DNA from: Limonium bicolor
Taxonomy: Eukaryota; Streptophyta; Magnoliopsida; Caryophyllales; Plumbaginaceae
NCBI GenBank assembly: GCA_023374045.1
Contig: CM041780.1
Span: forward strand, 173,977,339-174,041,338
Direction: 5' to 3'
Length of the DNA stretch: 64,000 nucleotides
The translations under genes were made by a program, and so were the position numbers. Numbering within the stretch: position 1 is the stretch's first letter; each line of letters begins with the position of its first letter. Shown one piece after another: positions 1-9,802 of this stretch. The notes beneath the pieces were generated by a model. The model saw only the letters and a program-made list of their open reading frames with translations. It had not been told where the DNA came from and ran no database searches.

Positions 1-599
1 GTGAGAAAATGTGTGTATGGATAAGTTAGAAATGTAGGTGAACCATGGCCAATTTTTGGTAGGAAATGTACATTTAAGGATGACTTGGTGAATGGGAGAA
101 CCAAGGTATGTATTGGAGGTAGAAGGGATGTTTAATGACCATGGGGTAGTGACTATAGTATGAGAGTGAAAGAATGCAAAATCTGTAGCAAAGTGTATCA
201 ACATGCATTGGAGAAGTCAGGAAAGATTAGTGTGCAAGGATTGGAAAAAAGAGTGTTGGACTTGGGTATAGATGGTGCAATTGCTTGGAAATGAATTGGC
301 ATGGTAAGGTAATGTACTTGGAATGCAAGGAATGGCATTGGCTGAGAAAGTAAAGGATGGTGGGATGGAGTTTGAAAATCTGTAGCATAAGAGGAATGAA
401 AACCATTGTAAGTGTTGGGATGAAGTGAGAAAAAGATTGTGTATGTGGATATAGGAATGAGTAAGGAATGTGAGGGATGAATTAAGGCAACTTTTAGGGC
501 CTAAGTAGTGATTAAAACATGTGGGCTTACATGTAGAAAGATTGGGGAAGAAATGGGTGAAAGAGGGAATTGAAAACAGAAATTAAAATGCAAATACTG

Positions 600-985
600 G
601 GCCGGACCGACCTTAGGACCGAACTTGCAAGGTCGGTCGAGCCCAGATTTACAAAGACGGGAAAACTTCTGGAATAGACCAAACTTGCGACCGGACTTGC
701 AAGTTCGGTCGGACCAGAAAACTCTCCCGTTTGTAACCTACTGGAATGGACGCGAACTTGCAAGGTCGGTCGACTCAAAAATTTTCCGTCTTGTAAGCTA
801 CTGGAATGGACCGACCTTGTGACCGGACTTGCAAGGTCGGTCGGGCTAAAATTTTCCGTTAAGTAACTCACTGGAATGGACCGACCTTGGGACCGGACTT
901 GCAAGGTCGGTCGGCCCTGTAATTTCCCAGCGTAATTTCTTACTGACTTCGACCGACCTTGGGACCGACCCTGGGTAAGGTCGGT
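600..985. repeat. Tandem hairpin array in LTR A
   Basis: About six units of roughly 65-80 bp. Each contains an inverted repeat built on CCGACCTTG and CAAGGTCGG with a short loop, and linkers such as CTACTGGAATGGA recur between them. The open frames over this array are low-complexity translations of the repeat, not genes. The array occupies the same relative place as the array at 19520-19776 in LTR B but uses a different stem sequence. Confidence 0.85.
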
Positions 986-1756
986 ATATGTATATGTATA
1001 CCCACCTATACATATGTGCATATATATGTAAGTATACCATTGTTAAGCAATGAAAAGTAAGTAAATAAAATGTAAGTATAAGAATGTGAAGACTTAGTAA
1101 GTATGAGTTAGGAAGCGTAAGGGTAACCGAATTAAATTAATGATAGTTAGATTAATGATTCGGTTGTATGTATATCATAGGATTTGATTTGTGAACACCG
1201 GAGGAATGTTGGGATACAAGTACAACGGTGAAAGGTATGATTTCTTCATGCCCTGTATCCTAATCTGGTTACCCCGATTGTGTGCTTATTTGATCACCTA
1301 AATAAGATAAATGCATGAATCGGACTATATTGCACTTACATGTGCTTGACTTGTGTTGTTCTTGATATTTATTGTCTTGAACACTAGTTTGTATAATTCA
1401 TGAAATGCATGAATGATGATGAATGGTATTTGAATCTTGTATTGTACTTAAGTATTGTATTGTATTTTGTATAAATGAGTATTGAGCATTGTAATTGTGT
1501 ATGTGGCTTGTATGAATGACTTCTGCTAATTCCTAACTACCTAACTCCAAACTTAAGTGAGTAAACTGGAATGAGTAGAAGTCCGATATAGCTTCGGCCA
1601 CGCGTGAGGATGAGGAGACACAAGAGGTTGGATCCGATTCCTGGTTCGTAAGCTGGTCCACGCCCAAATCCCTTAAGTGGGTAGCATCCTGGACTGGTGA
1701 ACCAAGTAAATCCCGGTGGTGGGACGGAGTAGTCCCCGGGCCGGAGGTCCCGACGA

Positions 1757-1840
1757 CTTAACATGAGTAAGAGTAAGAGTAAGTAAGTATGTATGAGTAT
1801 GAGTATGTATGCGTATGTATGGAGTAAGAGTAAAAGAGTA
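1757..1840. repeat. Imperfect GAGTAA / GTATGA simple repeat
   Basis: A short run of interspersed GAGTAA, GTATGA and GTATGT units inside LTR A. It lies where LTR B carries its 34-36 bp tandem repeat (21026-21265), relative to the conserved 3' blocks. Confidence 0.5.
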
Positions 1841-2599
1841 ATCTCCACCCGATTAACCCGGGTGGACCAATGAAGCTAACAAGAATTGTATATTGTGTAT
1901 GTAATGAGTATGTGTAATTCGGAAGAAGGTAAGTACGTATTGGATGGTATATTGTATTCCTTGTATGTAATGAAGTGTATGTATGTATGCCTTGCGTAAG
2001 TATTATTGTATTGTGTATGGAAGCATGTATGCATGTTGTGTGAATAAATGAACTGCATGTATACGACCAAGTGGTCGGCGTACCCTCACTAGTACGCGGG
2101 GTATGCGGTTATCATGCGCAGCGAAAGCTGACCCCCTAGGGGGAACGTTTTTAGTGTGCAGGTACCGAAGCGAATATGGTCAAGGTAAGAGACCGGAGGC
2201 ACACCCTTGTATTTAGAAGCAAGTAGCTTGTGAGGAACGGGTACGGTAGTAGTAAGTAGTCTCTTAGTGAGTACGTATGAATTTGGAAGAGGTATTATCT
2301 GTATAAGGATCTTAGTAAACTCGGTATGTGGATTATATTGTATTGTACTTGAAGTATTATATCGAATGGAAGTTTGTAGCATTTATTGGTATACGGAGTA
2401 TGTATGGTAGATATGTAACACTCGGGATTCCGGTCCATCAGACCGACGCTGTATGTAGTAGCAGTAGCTTTGTTAGTCACGGGGGTGACTAACGGCATTG
2501 TATCACCCACATTATGTAAGTATGTATCCGCTGCGTGTATATGATGTGTAAGGAGATTGGACGGTAAGCACTGTATTAATGGTAGGGTGTGTTACACTT

Positions 2600-4043
2600 C
2601 GGTGGTGGTAATTTCATGATGTGTGGTATCTGATTCTTTCTTGCCTCAGAAAACCGAGACGTGCAAGAATCATCCTCCACAATTTGGTGGAGGGGGGGAG
2701 AGAAAATGTCTATGTTATCTTGGTTGTTACCGAAGGTATCTTTCCATTCTTTGCTTTTCAAAGGGTAAATGTTTTCGAAAAAAAGTAACATCTCGGTGTG
2801 TTTTTAATTCTCTTTCTTTCAATGTCAGAACCTTGAACCTTTTATGTTTTTGGGATTACCGACATATATGCCAACTGAAAGCTCTGGATCCAAACTTTCA
2901 TTATTTGGGATTACGTGGTTACATAGCACAGACATCCAAAGCTTTTGATTTCATTGAATTCGGGTTTCTACCGTAGTAGAGCTTCTCGAAGGGTGTCAAG
3001 TTATCAATGGGCTTGTTTGGCATCTATTGTACTAAGTATGTTGCGTGTTCACACAGAAATGCCAATGTTGATCATCTAAACCTGACTGATAAAGGATAGC
3101 TAGCAATATTCATGATGTGCCCCTGTTGTCGTTCCACAACCCTGTTTGTTGGGGTGTGTGGGGGGCAGCTTGTTTGATGTACAATGCCCTTTTGATTAAA
3201 AAATTTTGTTTTCTTGGGACTTGCCTAGTTCCCAGGCATTGTCACTACGAACGGTTTTGATTTATTTGTTCATTTGGTCTCAATTAAATTAATGAAGGTT
3301 TTTAAATGTTCCATGGCTTCTGATTTGAGTTTAAGAAAGAGTGACCCATGTGCCTCTAGTATAATCGTCAACAAGGGTAAGAAAATATTGTGGCCGTCTA
3401 AAGATTGGGTTCTCATTGGGCCACAGATATCGACATGTATGAGGTCAAAAGGGGCTTTTGTTTTAATTTCGGACATTGGAAATTTCAAGCGCTTTGCTTT
3501 GGCCTTATAACAGATAGTACATGGTAAATGGTTTTCAATGTGTTTAGGAACATTTACATGTATTATTTTTTTCATGTTTTTCAACGACATGTGTCCTAAC
3601 CTATTATGCCATAGAATGAAACCATCAGGAAAATTGACCCGTGAGGGTTCTATAGCAGAACTCAAGCATACAGACATTTCTTTGTTCAGAACAAAATCAT
3701 ACAAAGCATTCATATTTGCAATATAGAGCCCATTAACATGTCTTCCTATCTAAACTGAGGTGTTTCCTTTAGAGTCCTGCATAATACAATCGGTTTCACG
3801 AAATGTGATTGTCACTTTCAAATCTGAAATTAATATAGACATGGACACTATATTGAATTGGAACGATGGGACAAACAATATATTCCGCAAACAGACTTTT
3901 CCATCAAACACTAAATTACCAACATAAACAACAGATTTCTTGTTCCCGTCTGGGAGCATAATATTTTTATGCATTTCAAGATTCAAACATTCTGAAAGCA
4001 ATTCATCGTTCCCACAAACGTGCTCAGTAGCACCAGAATCCAT
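2600..4043 (-). pseudogene. copia pol relic: protease and integrase
   Basis: Aspartic protease begins at 4043 with the catalytic motif DSGATEHVC. After an in-frame TAG (3750-3752) the same frame resumes with a GAG-pre-integrase segment, WHNRLGHMS then CTICYKAKAKRLKF, whose paired His and Cys residues form the integrase zinc site, followed by FDLIHVDICGP containing the first catalytic Asp. Below 3270 the frame shifts but is still readable: VRSDNAWELGKS (second Asp), SCPPHTPTNRVVERQQGHI (catalytic Glu region), YLVQ*MPNKPIDN, then RDVTFF/FENIYP. It would integrate copia cDNA; this copy is broken by several stops and shifts and lacks reverse transcriptase. Confidence 0.85.
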
Positions 4044-4299
4044 ATTTTTTGTAATTCACAGGTTATAGAACTACCATTATAATTCAGGCATGGTAATAAA
4101 TTAGGGATAGTTGTAAAAATACCTGTAAATTCCCCAAAATTTGGCTGATGAGCGACACCGGTGTTGTTCTTCTGTTGCTGGAGATAGGCGACTAATGCTG
4201 CAACTGGTCTAAGGAGAATCCACGTACTGGAGACTGCTGGATAGCATCGTGACTTCCTCCATCATTAGCGACAACAGAGGCGATTTTCATCGGTTCTCT

Positions 4300-5254
4300 T
4301 CTTGGCTGTGTCGGTGGGAAATCCAATTAACCACCAATAGTTTTCTCGGTTGTGCCCTAGTTTCCCGCAATTTGTACATTTAGTCGCATCCTTCTTGGCG
4401 CCGGTGGTGACAACGGTGGTGTTTTTTTGCCTTGAGTCTTGAAATTCGAACCACCGACGTTGGTCTTCTGCCTCCCGATGTTGTAATTGGGACCTCCTTT
4501 GATAGCAAGAGCGACGGACTGCTCTGAGTCTTCTCGCGAATCTACACTTTCTCTGGTTTGCTCCTCCTGGATTATGAGAGCGAATATATCTTCTAGGGTA
4601 GGAATCTGCTCCATCGCCAAAATTTGTGCGCGAAGTTGAGCATAGGGTTTAGCCAATCCCATCAAGAAATGAATGGTTTCTTCTTGCGCGCGCAATTTTT
4701 CTGATTCTCGCTTGACTTACTGGAAGAACAGCATGAACAATCATCGACTGGCTGCGCTAGATCATATTGTGCCCATATCTCACGCGATTTCATAAAATAA
4801 TCTGTGATTGAGTCTTGTCCCTGCTTCAAGTCGGCGATTTGAATTTTGAGATGGTGAAGAGTCGTGAGATTTTCTTTTCGAACCTTTTACACAGCCAGTC
4901 CCAAATCTGCTTTGGGTCACTGGTATACATGACACTGCGGCCGATGTTGGGTGAGAGGGATGAAATCAACCAGGCAACAACTAATGATCTTGCGCGTTTC
5001 CAGGCTGCCAAACGAAGAGTGTCGGTGCTTTCTGGTTGAGTAATCGACCCATCGATGAAACCGATTTTGTTCTTGGCTGTTAGGGCTTCCTGCATCGACC
5101 ACTTCCAGCCCAAGAATCCTTCTCTAGAAAATTTCTGGGCAAGAGGTTGCCCAGTTTGCTCTGTATTTGCGACATAAAGGGGGTCGCTAGCATCGATGGT
5201 AAGGCTAGGGTTGCCGGCGGTGTTTTCCGGTTTCTTGCCTGTGAGTTCGCTCAT
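4300..5254 (-). pseudogene. copia gag relic
   Basis: The capsid-like protein starts at 5254 (MSELTGKKPEN). Its first 142 residues match the copia gag pattern, with FLGWKWSMQEALTAKNKIGF, AAWKRARSLVVAWL and IWDWLCKRFE. After a frameshift near 4826 the text continues in other frames as DLKQGQDSITDYF and then CAREETIHFLMGLAKPYAQL (from about 4695). A zinc knuckle follows near 4370: CTNCGKLGHNRENY, where the last Cys of the CX2CX4HX4C box is Tyr. The typical copia sequence after the knuckle (WLIGFP) follows. Gag would package element RNA; the frame breaks make this copy non-functional. Confidence 0.8.
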
Positions 5255-5282
5255 TGTTTCTTTGATTGGGGGTGAGACCAGT

Positions 5283-5294
5283 GCTCTGGTACCA
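5283..5294 (-). other. Primer-binding site (tRNA-Met type) of the copia element
   Basis: On the minus strand this reads TGGTACCAGAGC, one base from the TGGTATCAGAGC used by initiator tRNA-Met. It directly abuts the LTR that ends at 5295. Confidence 0.85.
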
Positions 5295-5636
5295 TGTTAA
5301 ACCTTGCAATGTCGCAAGGATGAAATTGTATTGAATATTGATCAGGGAAAATGATACGGTAGTTTATTACTGTATCTGTGTACACACAATATATATAGTC
5401 CGAGTACCTATAAGAATAATATATATATATGTGAATAAACCAGTTAAAACGATTACATGATATATAATCCTAGGATACAAGCTATAAGCGTACACCTGAT
5501 TACACCTAGATACAATCCTAATAACTCAGATTGCAATCATACCGGCTGATGCGACAACACCTAACAGTTATTTGATTGTAAAATACAATAAATACTTACA
5601 TTGCAACTAACGAGACTGATGTGACAACACCTAACA
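5295..5636 (-). repeat. copia 5' LTR (342 bp)
   Basis: Bounded by the inverted pair TGTTA...TAACA and followed on the minus strand by a primer-binding site. It contains an internal duplication: GACAACACCTAACAG occurs both at about 5552 and at the true end near 5622, about 70 bp apart. The ladder of ATATAT near 5390-5430 is a simple repeat. Confidence 0.85.
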
Positions 5637-5710
5637 GATCTTTTGACTATTAGAGACAATAAAGACTTTGAATCATACTACTGTACTCATGGCTATACCA
5701 TGCGGTTGCC

Positions 5711-6158
5711 CTATATAAGTGACAAACTATCTAACTGTTTCTCAAAACCATACTACCATTCACAATACTTCATTTCTCTCATCATGTTGTTTCTTGATTA
5801 CATACCATCTTTTGATAGACAAGGCTTTTCTTTTGAACCAACATCTTCGCCATACATTTTACGTTTTGATATATCAGATAAACTTTCATTCGATGTTACA
5901 ATTCCATATCAAGTGTTTCCTTGATAATGGTCGTCACACCATTTGGGCTAATTCGATAGTGTATAATAGATGCTATTCAGGTGGCCAAAGCCATATTGGA
6001 GGCAAATGGTCATAAGGAACGACAATGACGTGCGAATGATGGTGGACAATTACATGGAAAATATAGAGGCCATGGAGATGATTCAACTACTACTACTAAC
6101 TGAAGTACTGGTGGAATTTGGTGACTGTGTTGACTCTGGTGGCTCCAACAACTACTGA
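5711..6158 (+). pseudogene. Unit 1 of a diverged pair: TATA box plus small ORF, possibly MULE-protein N-terminus
   Basis: Begins with a TATA-like CTATATAAG (5711-5719), then a degenerate coding stretch containing ILRFDISDKLSFD and, in another frame, WPKPYWRQMVIRND. It ends with DVRMMVDNYMENIEAMEMIQ and a stop at 6158. The same string of features recurs at 6468-6885. The N-D-x-D-V-x-x-M followed by M-x-x-I-x-L spacing resembles the N-terminal domain of plant Mutator-like transposases. This is an inference from pattern only; no transposase core is present. Frame changes within the unit make it a probable pseudogene. Confidence 0.4.
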
Positions 6159-6467
6159 TGGATGAGTAATGAATAACTTTGTTGTGTGATATCGTGTATT
6201 GTAGTATGTTATAGCGTTTATGTAGTTTGTTAATTGTTATCATGTTCACCCACTTGTCGGCTGCCCTCTTTATCGTGTATCAGAGTCCTACTTTTTCAAG
6301 GACAATAATTAAAGAAATCTCTACTTTTCATCCACTGTGTTGTCATGTCTTCATTATGTCTTGTAGGGGCATCTTCTTTTCTTTGATTGTGTTGTCACCT
6401 CACCACACTAGTATCAAAATCATAATTTTAAGGACAATAATTGAGGGGTTCAGAGTCTAACATTTCC

Positions 6468-6885
6468 CTATAAAAACGGTGGATTCTCTAACTATGATTC
6501 ATTCCATATCATATTCTCATCTACAAACTTTCAGTCCAACTATGACTCTTCTCTGTTGGCTGTTTCTACTTCACATACCATCCTTCAATGTGTGTGGTTT
6601 TTGTTTTGAACCAACATTTACGTCTTGTTATTCCAGATAACCTTTCGTTCGACGAGTTAAAAATTTTTCGCTGAATTTTGCCTTGACAATGGAGATCATA
6701 TGTTTCGTGCTACTTTGATAATCGTTAGAAAGATGATGTTCCGTCATCCAGAGCCATTTTTGAGCTAAATGTTCATAAGGAACAACGTAGATGTGGAGAT
6801 GATGATAGACAACTACATCTCTAACATGGAACCCATGGGGATGATTCAACTTTTGGAAAAATATGAACCATGGGTTGATACTTGA
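6468..6885 (+). pseudogene. Unit 2 of the diverged pair: TATA box plus small ORF
   Basis: Starts with CTATAAAAA (6468-6476), and CATACCATCCTTCAATG and TTTGAACCAACATTTACG parallel unit 1. The readable protein pieces are LRLVIPDNLSFDELKIFR, then RNNVDVEMMIDNYISNMEP, then MGMIQLLEKYEPWVDT and a stop at 6885. The residues shared with unit 1 (RN-D-V--MM-DNY--N-E-M-MIQLL) are too consistent for chance, so both copies derive from one coding ancestor. Function is unknown; a MULE-transposase N-terminus is the best guess. Confidence 0.4.
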
Positions 6886-7096
6886 TCACATGTGTAACTT
6901 GATCACTAACTTTTGAGTATTTTGTTTCTATATTATGTAGCTCTTGCTATAGGTCATGCCTTAAGCAAGCAGTACAAAAAAATGAACATTAAACAACTAT
7001 GAAATATGTCGCTATGAGTAATCAGTACCTCCAACTACATAACATCATGCACTATAATAGTCTGACTAACGTACTACAACGATGTAAAGACTAACA
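6886..7096. other. Spacer with no recognised feature
   Basis: AT-rich sequence between the diverged ORF pair and the minisatellite. I found no conserved frame or terminal repeats. Confidence 0.5.
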
Positions 7097-7577
7097 TAAC
7101 CTTTTTACTTGTATGTTCCACCGAGCTAAATTTATAGACCAACATATACGAGTGCTAATAATAAACCTTTAACTTGCCTATTCCATCGAGCTAAATTTAA
7201 AGACCAACTTATACGAGTGCTAATATATAACCTTTAACTTGCCTATTCCACCAAACTAAATTTAAAGACCAACATATACAAGTGCTGATAACATAACCTT
7301 TTTACTTGCCTGTTTCACAGAACTAAATTTAAAGACTAACAATACGAGCGCTAATAACATAACCTTTTTACTTGCATGTTCCACCAAACTAAATTTAAAG
7401 ACCAAAAGCGCTAATAACATAACCTTTTTACAGAACTAAATTTAAAGGCCAACATATACGAGTGCTAATAACATAAAAGTCTTACTTGCATGTTCCACCA
7501 GACTAAATTTAAAGACCAACATATACAAGCGCTAATAACATGGCCTTTTTACTTTCATGTTCCGTCGAACTTAATTT
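7097..7577. repeat. ~65-bp minisatellite
   Basis: About seven to eight imperfect units, each carrying CTAAATTTAAAGACCAACAT, then ACGAGTGCTAATAACATAAC and TTTTTACTTGCATGTTCCAC. Spacing of the TAAATTTAAAGAC landmark is mostly 64-67 bp with one shortened unit near 7390-7436. Non-coding. Confidence 0.85.
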
Positions 7578-7712
7578 AAAGACTGGCAGAAAATAGCCAA
7601 CTTTGGTGCCCTCTTTGTGAATTCACATGGGTATTGTATGAGCTTGAAATCCTTGGGCAGATGCATAGGATCGAAGTGTAATAGTTTGAAAACGATTATG
7701 CAAAATTTCAAC

Positions 7713-7960
7713 TAGGGGTGGATCTAGGGGGATCATGTGGGGTCACGTGACCCCACGTTTTGAAGAACTTAGAGATTCCTATATGTAGAATAATTAGAGT
7801 TTATATGTATATAGTATAATGACCCTATATGTTATAGAGTTGTTGGTGGTGTAGTGGTAAGGGATTGAAGCATTGAGTGAGTTTTTTTAGTTCAAATCCA
7901 ATTATGATCAAATTCAAACAATAGTGACCCCACATAATTTATATCCTAGCTCCACCCCTG
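7713..7960. mobile_element. hAT-type MITE (248 bp)
   Basis: Terminal inverted repeats TAGGGGTGGATCTAG and CTAGCTCCACCCCTG, flanked by the 8-bp target duplication ATTTCAAC (7705-7712 and 7961-7968). An 8-bp duplication with (C/T)AGGGGTGG ends fits the hAT superfamily. The neighbouring satellite units preserve the empty site (CAAAATTTCAACCATTTCC). Near the left end it holds the perfect 20-bp palindrome GTGGGGTCACGTGACCCCAC. No coding sequence, so it is a non-autonomous element. Confidence 0.92.
7847..7900 (+). promoter_or_regulatory. tRNA-like A-box and B-box motifs inside the MITE
   Basis: GGTGTAGTGGTAAG (about 7847-7861) resembles a Pol III A box and AGTTCAAATCC (about 7889-7899) resembles a B box. 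Their spacing of about 40 bp is in the usual range. Flanking sequence does not fold into a complete tRNA by eye, so this is only a tRNA-like relic or a chance match. Confidence 0.35.
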
Positions 7961-9215
7961 ATTTCAACCATTTCCGACACCGTTTAGGCATCTACTAATT
8001 TGAATGAAAATTGGGAAAAAAACACCCTGTTTATACAAATACAGAAAATAGTGAACTTTGGTGCCCTTTTTGTGAAGTTACGTGGGTCACGTATGAGCTT
8101 GAAATCCTTGGGCGGACACATAGGATCGAAGTGTGATAGTTTGACTATATGAAAAATTCAACCATTTCCGAAACCGTTTAGGAATCTTCTAATTCAAACA
8201 AAAATTGGAAAAAAAATCCAACATGCTTATATAAATATAGAAAAAGCTAACTCTGGTGCCCTTTTTGTGAAGTCGCATCTGTCACGTATGAGCTTGAAAT
8301 CCTTGGAAGAAAGCATAGGATTGAAGTGTAATAGTTTGGCTAGGAGTATGCAAAAGTTCAACCATTTTTAACTCTGTTTAGGCATCTTCTAATTTGAACG
8401 AAAATTGGAAAAAAAACATCCTGTTTATATAGATACATAAAACAACTAACTCTGGTGCCCTCTTTGTGAAGTCGTGTGGGTCACCTGTGAGCTTTGAATC
8501 CTTGGGCAGATGCATAGGATCAAAGAGTAATAGTTTGATTACGAGTATGCCAAATTGCAACAATTTTTTACTCCGTTTAGGCATCTACAATTTCAAACGA
8601 AAATTGGAAAAAACCATCCCATTTATATAAATACAGAAAACAACATACTCTGGTGTCCTCTTTATGAAGTTAGGTGGGTTACGTATGAGCTCGCAATCCT
8701 TGGGCGGAAGCATAGGATCAAAGTGTATAGTTTGACTACAAGTATCCAAAATTTCAACCATTTCACACCGTTTATCCATCTTCTAATTCGAACAAAAATT
8801 GAAAAAATCATCATATTTATATAAATACAAAAAACTAGAAAACTCTGGTGCCCTTTTAGTGAAGTCGTGTGGGTCACGTATGAGCTCGAAATCTTGGGGC
8901 GGACACATAGATGGAAGTTTAATAGTTTGATTACGAGTATGCACAATTTCAACAATTTCCGACACCGTTTAGGCATCTCCTAATCCTAATGAAAATTAGA
9001 AAAACCCATCCTGTTTATATAAATACACAAAACGTCTTACTAAAGTGCCCTTTTCTTGAAACTGTGTGGGTCTCATATGAGCTCAAAACACATGGAAAAT
9101 GACACAGGTCCGGAGTGTAACTATTTGATAACTTTATTACAAAATTTCATCCATTCCGGAGACCGTTTAAGCATTACACAAATTGAACAAAAATTGGAAA
9201 AAACCATATCACTTT

Positions 9216-9802
9216 TATATAGAAACATCTTAAACGCAACTCCCCATTTGTAAAAGAATAGTGTTTGCCAAATGCGGTTCTTTTGCAAATTCAAGATCGT
9301 GCTTGGAAAACATAGTTTTAGACAAGTTTTGTCATCGCTATGCAAACACTCTGCCCAATTCGGTGATTGAGTGGCCATTACCGAATTATTGGGTGTGTGC
9401 TTCCTTTGTCTGCCGTATTTATTTGTCATGTTTTTTTACGTGCTTTTCTATTTCAATGTTTAAATAGGCAATAAGTTAATTTACAAATAAAACATTGATA
9501 ATATATTTCTTATATGGTAGATATTGTGTTTCAAACTTAAATTTATTATGTTATTATATACGTTAATATTAATGTTAGATTGCGTGTCGAAAAGTAACAT
9601 AATGATAAATTGAGACGAATTGAGTACCATTTAACATAATTACTACATTACCCATCTTTATAACTACTACAAAAGTAATCAAATAGCTAGTATCCCTTTT
9701 ATTAATTTTACTTAGAATCAACTAGATATGTTCATTTACCAATGAGAACTTCACATACTAGTGGACACAAAATTACCCTTCAACTAAGATATGAGCTATA
9801 CT
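9216..9802. other. Spacer with no recognised feature
   Basis: AT-rich sequence after the satellite array. Short open frames here have no recognisable motif. I see no terminal repeats that would mark an element. Confidence 0.5.

Larger units (their letters stand above)
1..2596 (+). mobile_element. Ty3/gypsy LTR A, left end outside the window
   Basis: This is the right part of a plus-oriented, multi-kb gypsy LTR. It ends in TGTTACA at 2596. Orientation and class come from matches with LTR B (17571-21890): both share a GTGAAAGGTATGATTT block (about 1220 and 20096), an AAGTGGTCGGCGTACC block (2069 and 21449), CCATCAGACCG (2433 and 21733) and an identical end. Directly to its right lies interrupted copia coding sequence rather than a primer-binding site, so it is a 3' LTR or a solo LTR inserted in that copia element. 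CTTCG at 2597-2601 would be the right target duplication, but the left one is outside the window. No long frame in it resembles a protein. Confidence 0.8.
2597..5636 (-). mobile_element. Ty1/copia retrotransposon, 3' truncated by LTR A
   Basis: Reading on the minus strand: LTR (5636-5295), primer site (5294-5283), gag (5254 to about 4300), aspartic protease, GAG-pre-integrase and integrase (4043 to about 2600). Protease and integrase upstream of where reverse transcriptase would lie is the Ty1/copia order. Coding is lost just past an integrase-side region resembling the RDVxFHENxFP signature, exactly where the gypsy LTR ends at 2596. Reverse transcriptase, RNase H and the 3' LTR are absent. 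In-frame stops and frameshifts make it inactive. The short LTR suggests an Ale/Retrofit-type lineage, but this is not proven. Confidence 0.9.
7578..9215. repeat. ~197-bp tandem array (satellite-like), seven units
   Basis: The landmark ACTCTGGTGCCCTTTTTGTG recurs, with changes, at about 7600, 8054, 8249, 8447, 8650, 8843 and 9041, giving a period of 193-203 bp apart from the first interval, which is enlarged by a MITE. Other landmarks in each unit are GTATGAGCTTGAAATCCTTG, CATAGGATCGAAGTGTAATA and CCGTTTAGGCATCTTCTAAT. The open frames on both strands here are shadows of the repeat, not genes. Confidence 0.9.

Noticed and set aside
600..985. CRISPR-like array
   Set aside because: Units vary throughout, have no constant repeat plus unique spacers, and lie in a plant LTR.
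527..1040. ORFs of 65-164 residues on both strands
   Set aside because: Low-complexity translations of the hairpin array in LTR A.
7847..7900. A genuine tRNA gene in the MITE
   Set aside because: Only A- and B-box-like words are present; acceptor and anticodon stems could not be paired.
8378..9467. Several ORFs of 60-104 residues on both strands
   Set aside because: They repeat with the ~197-bp satellite period and have no protein-like conservation.
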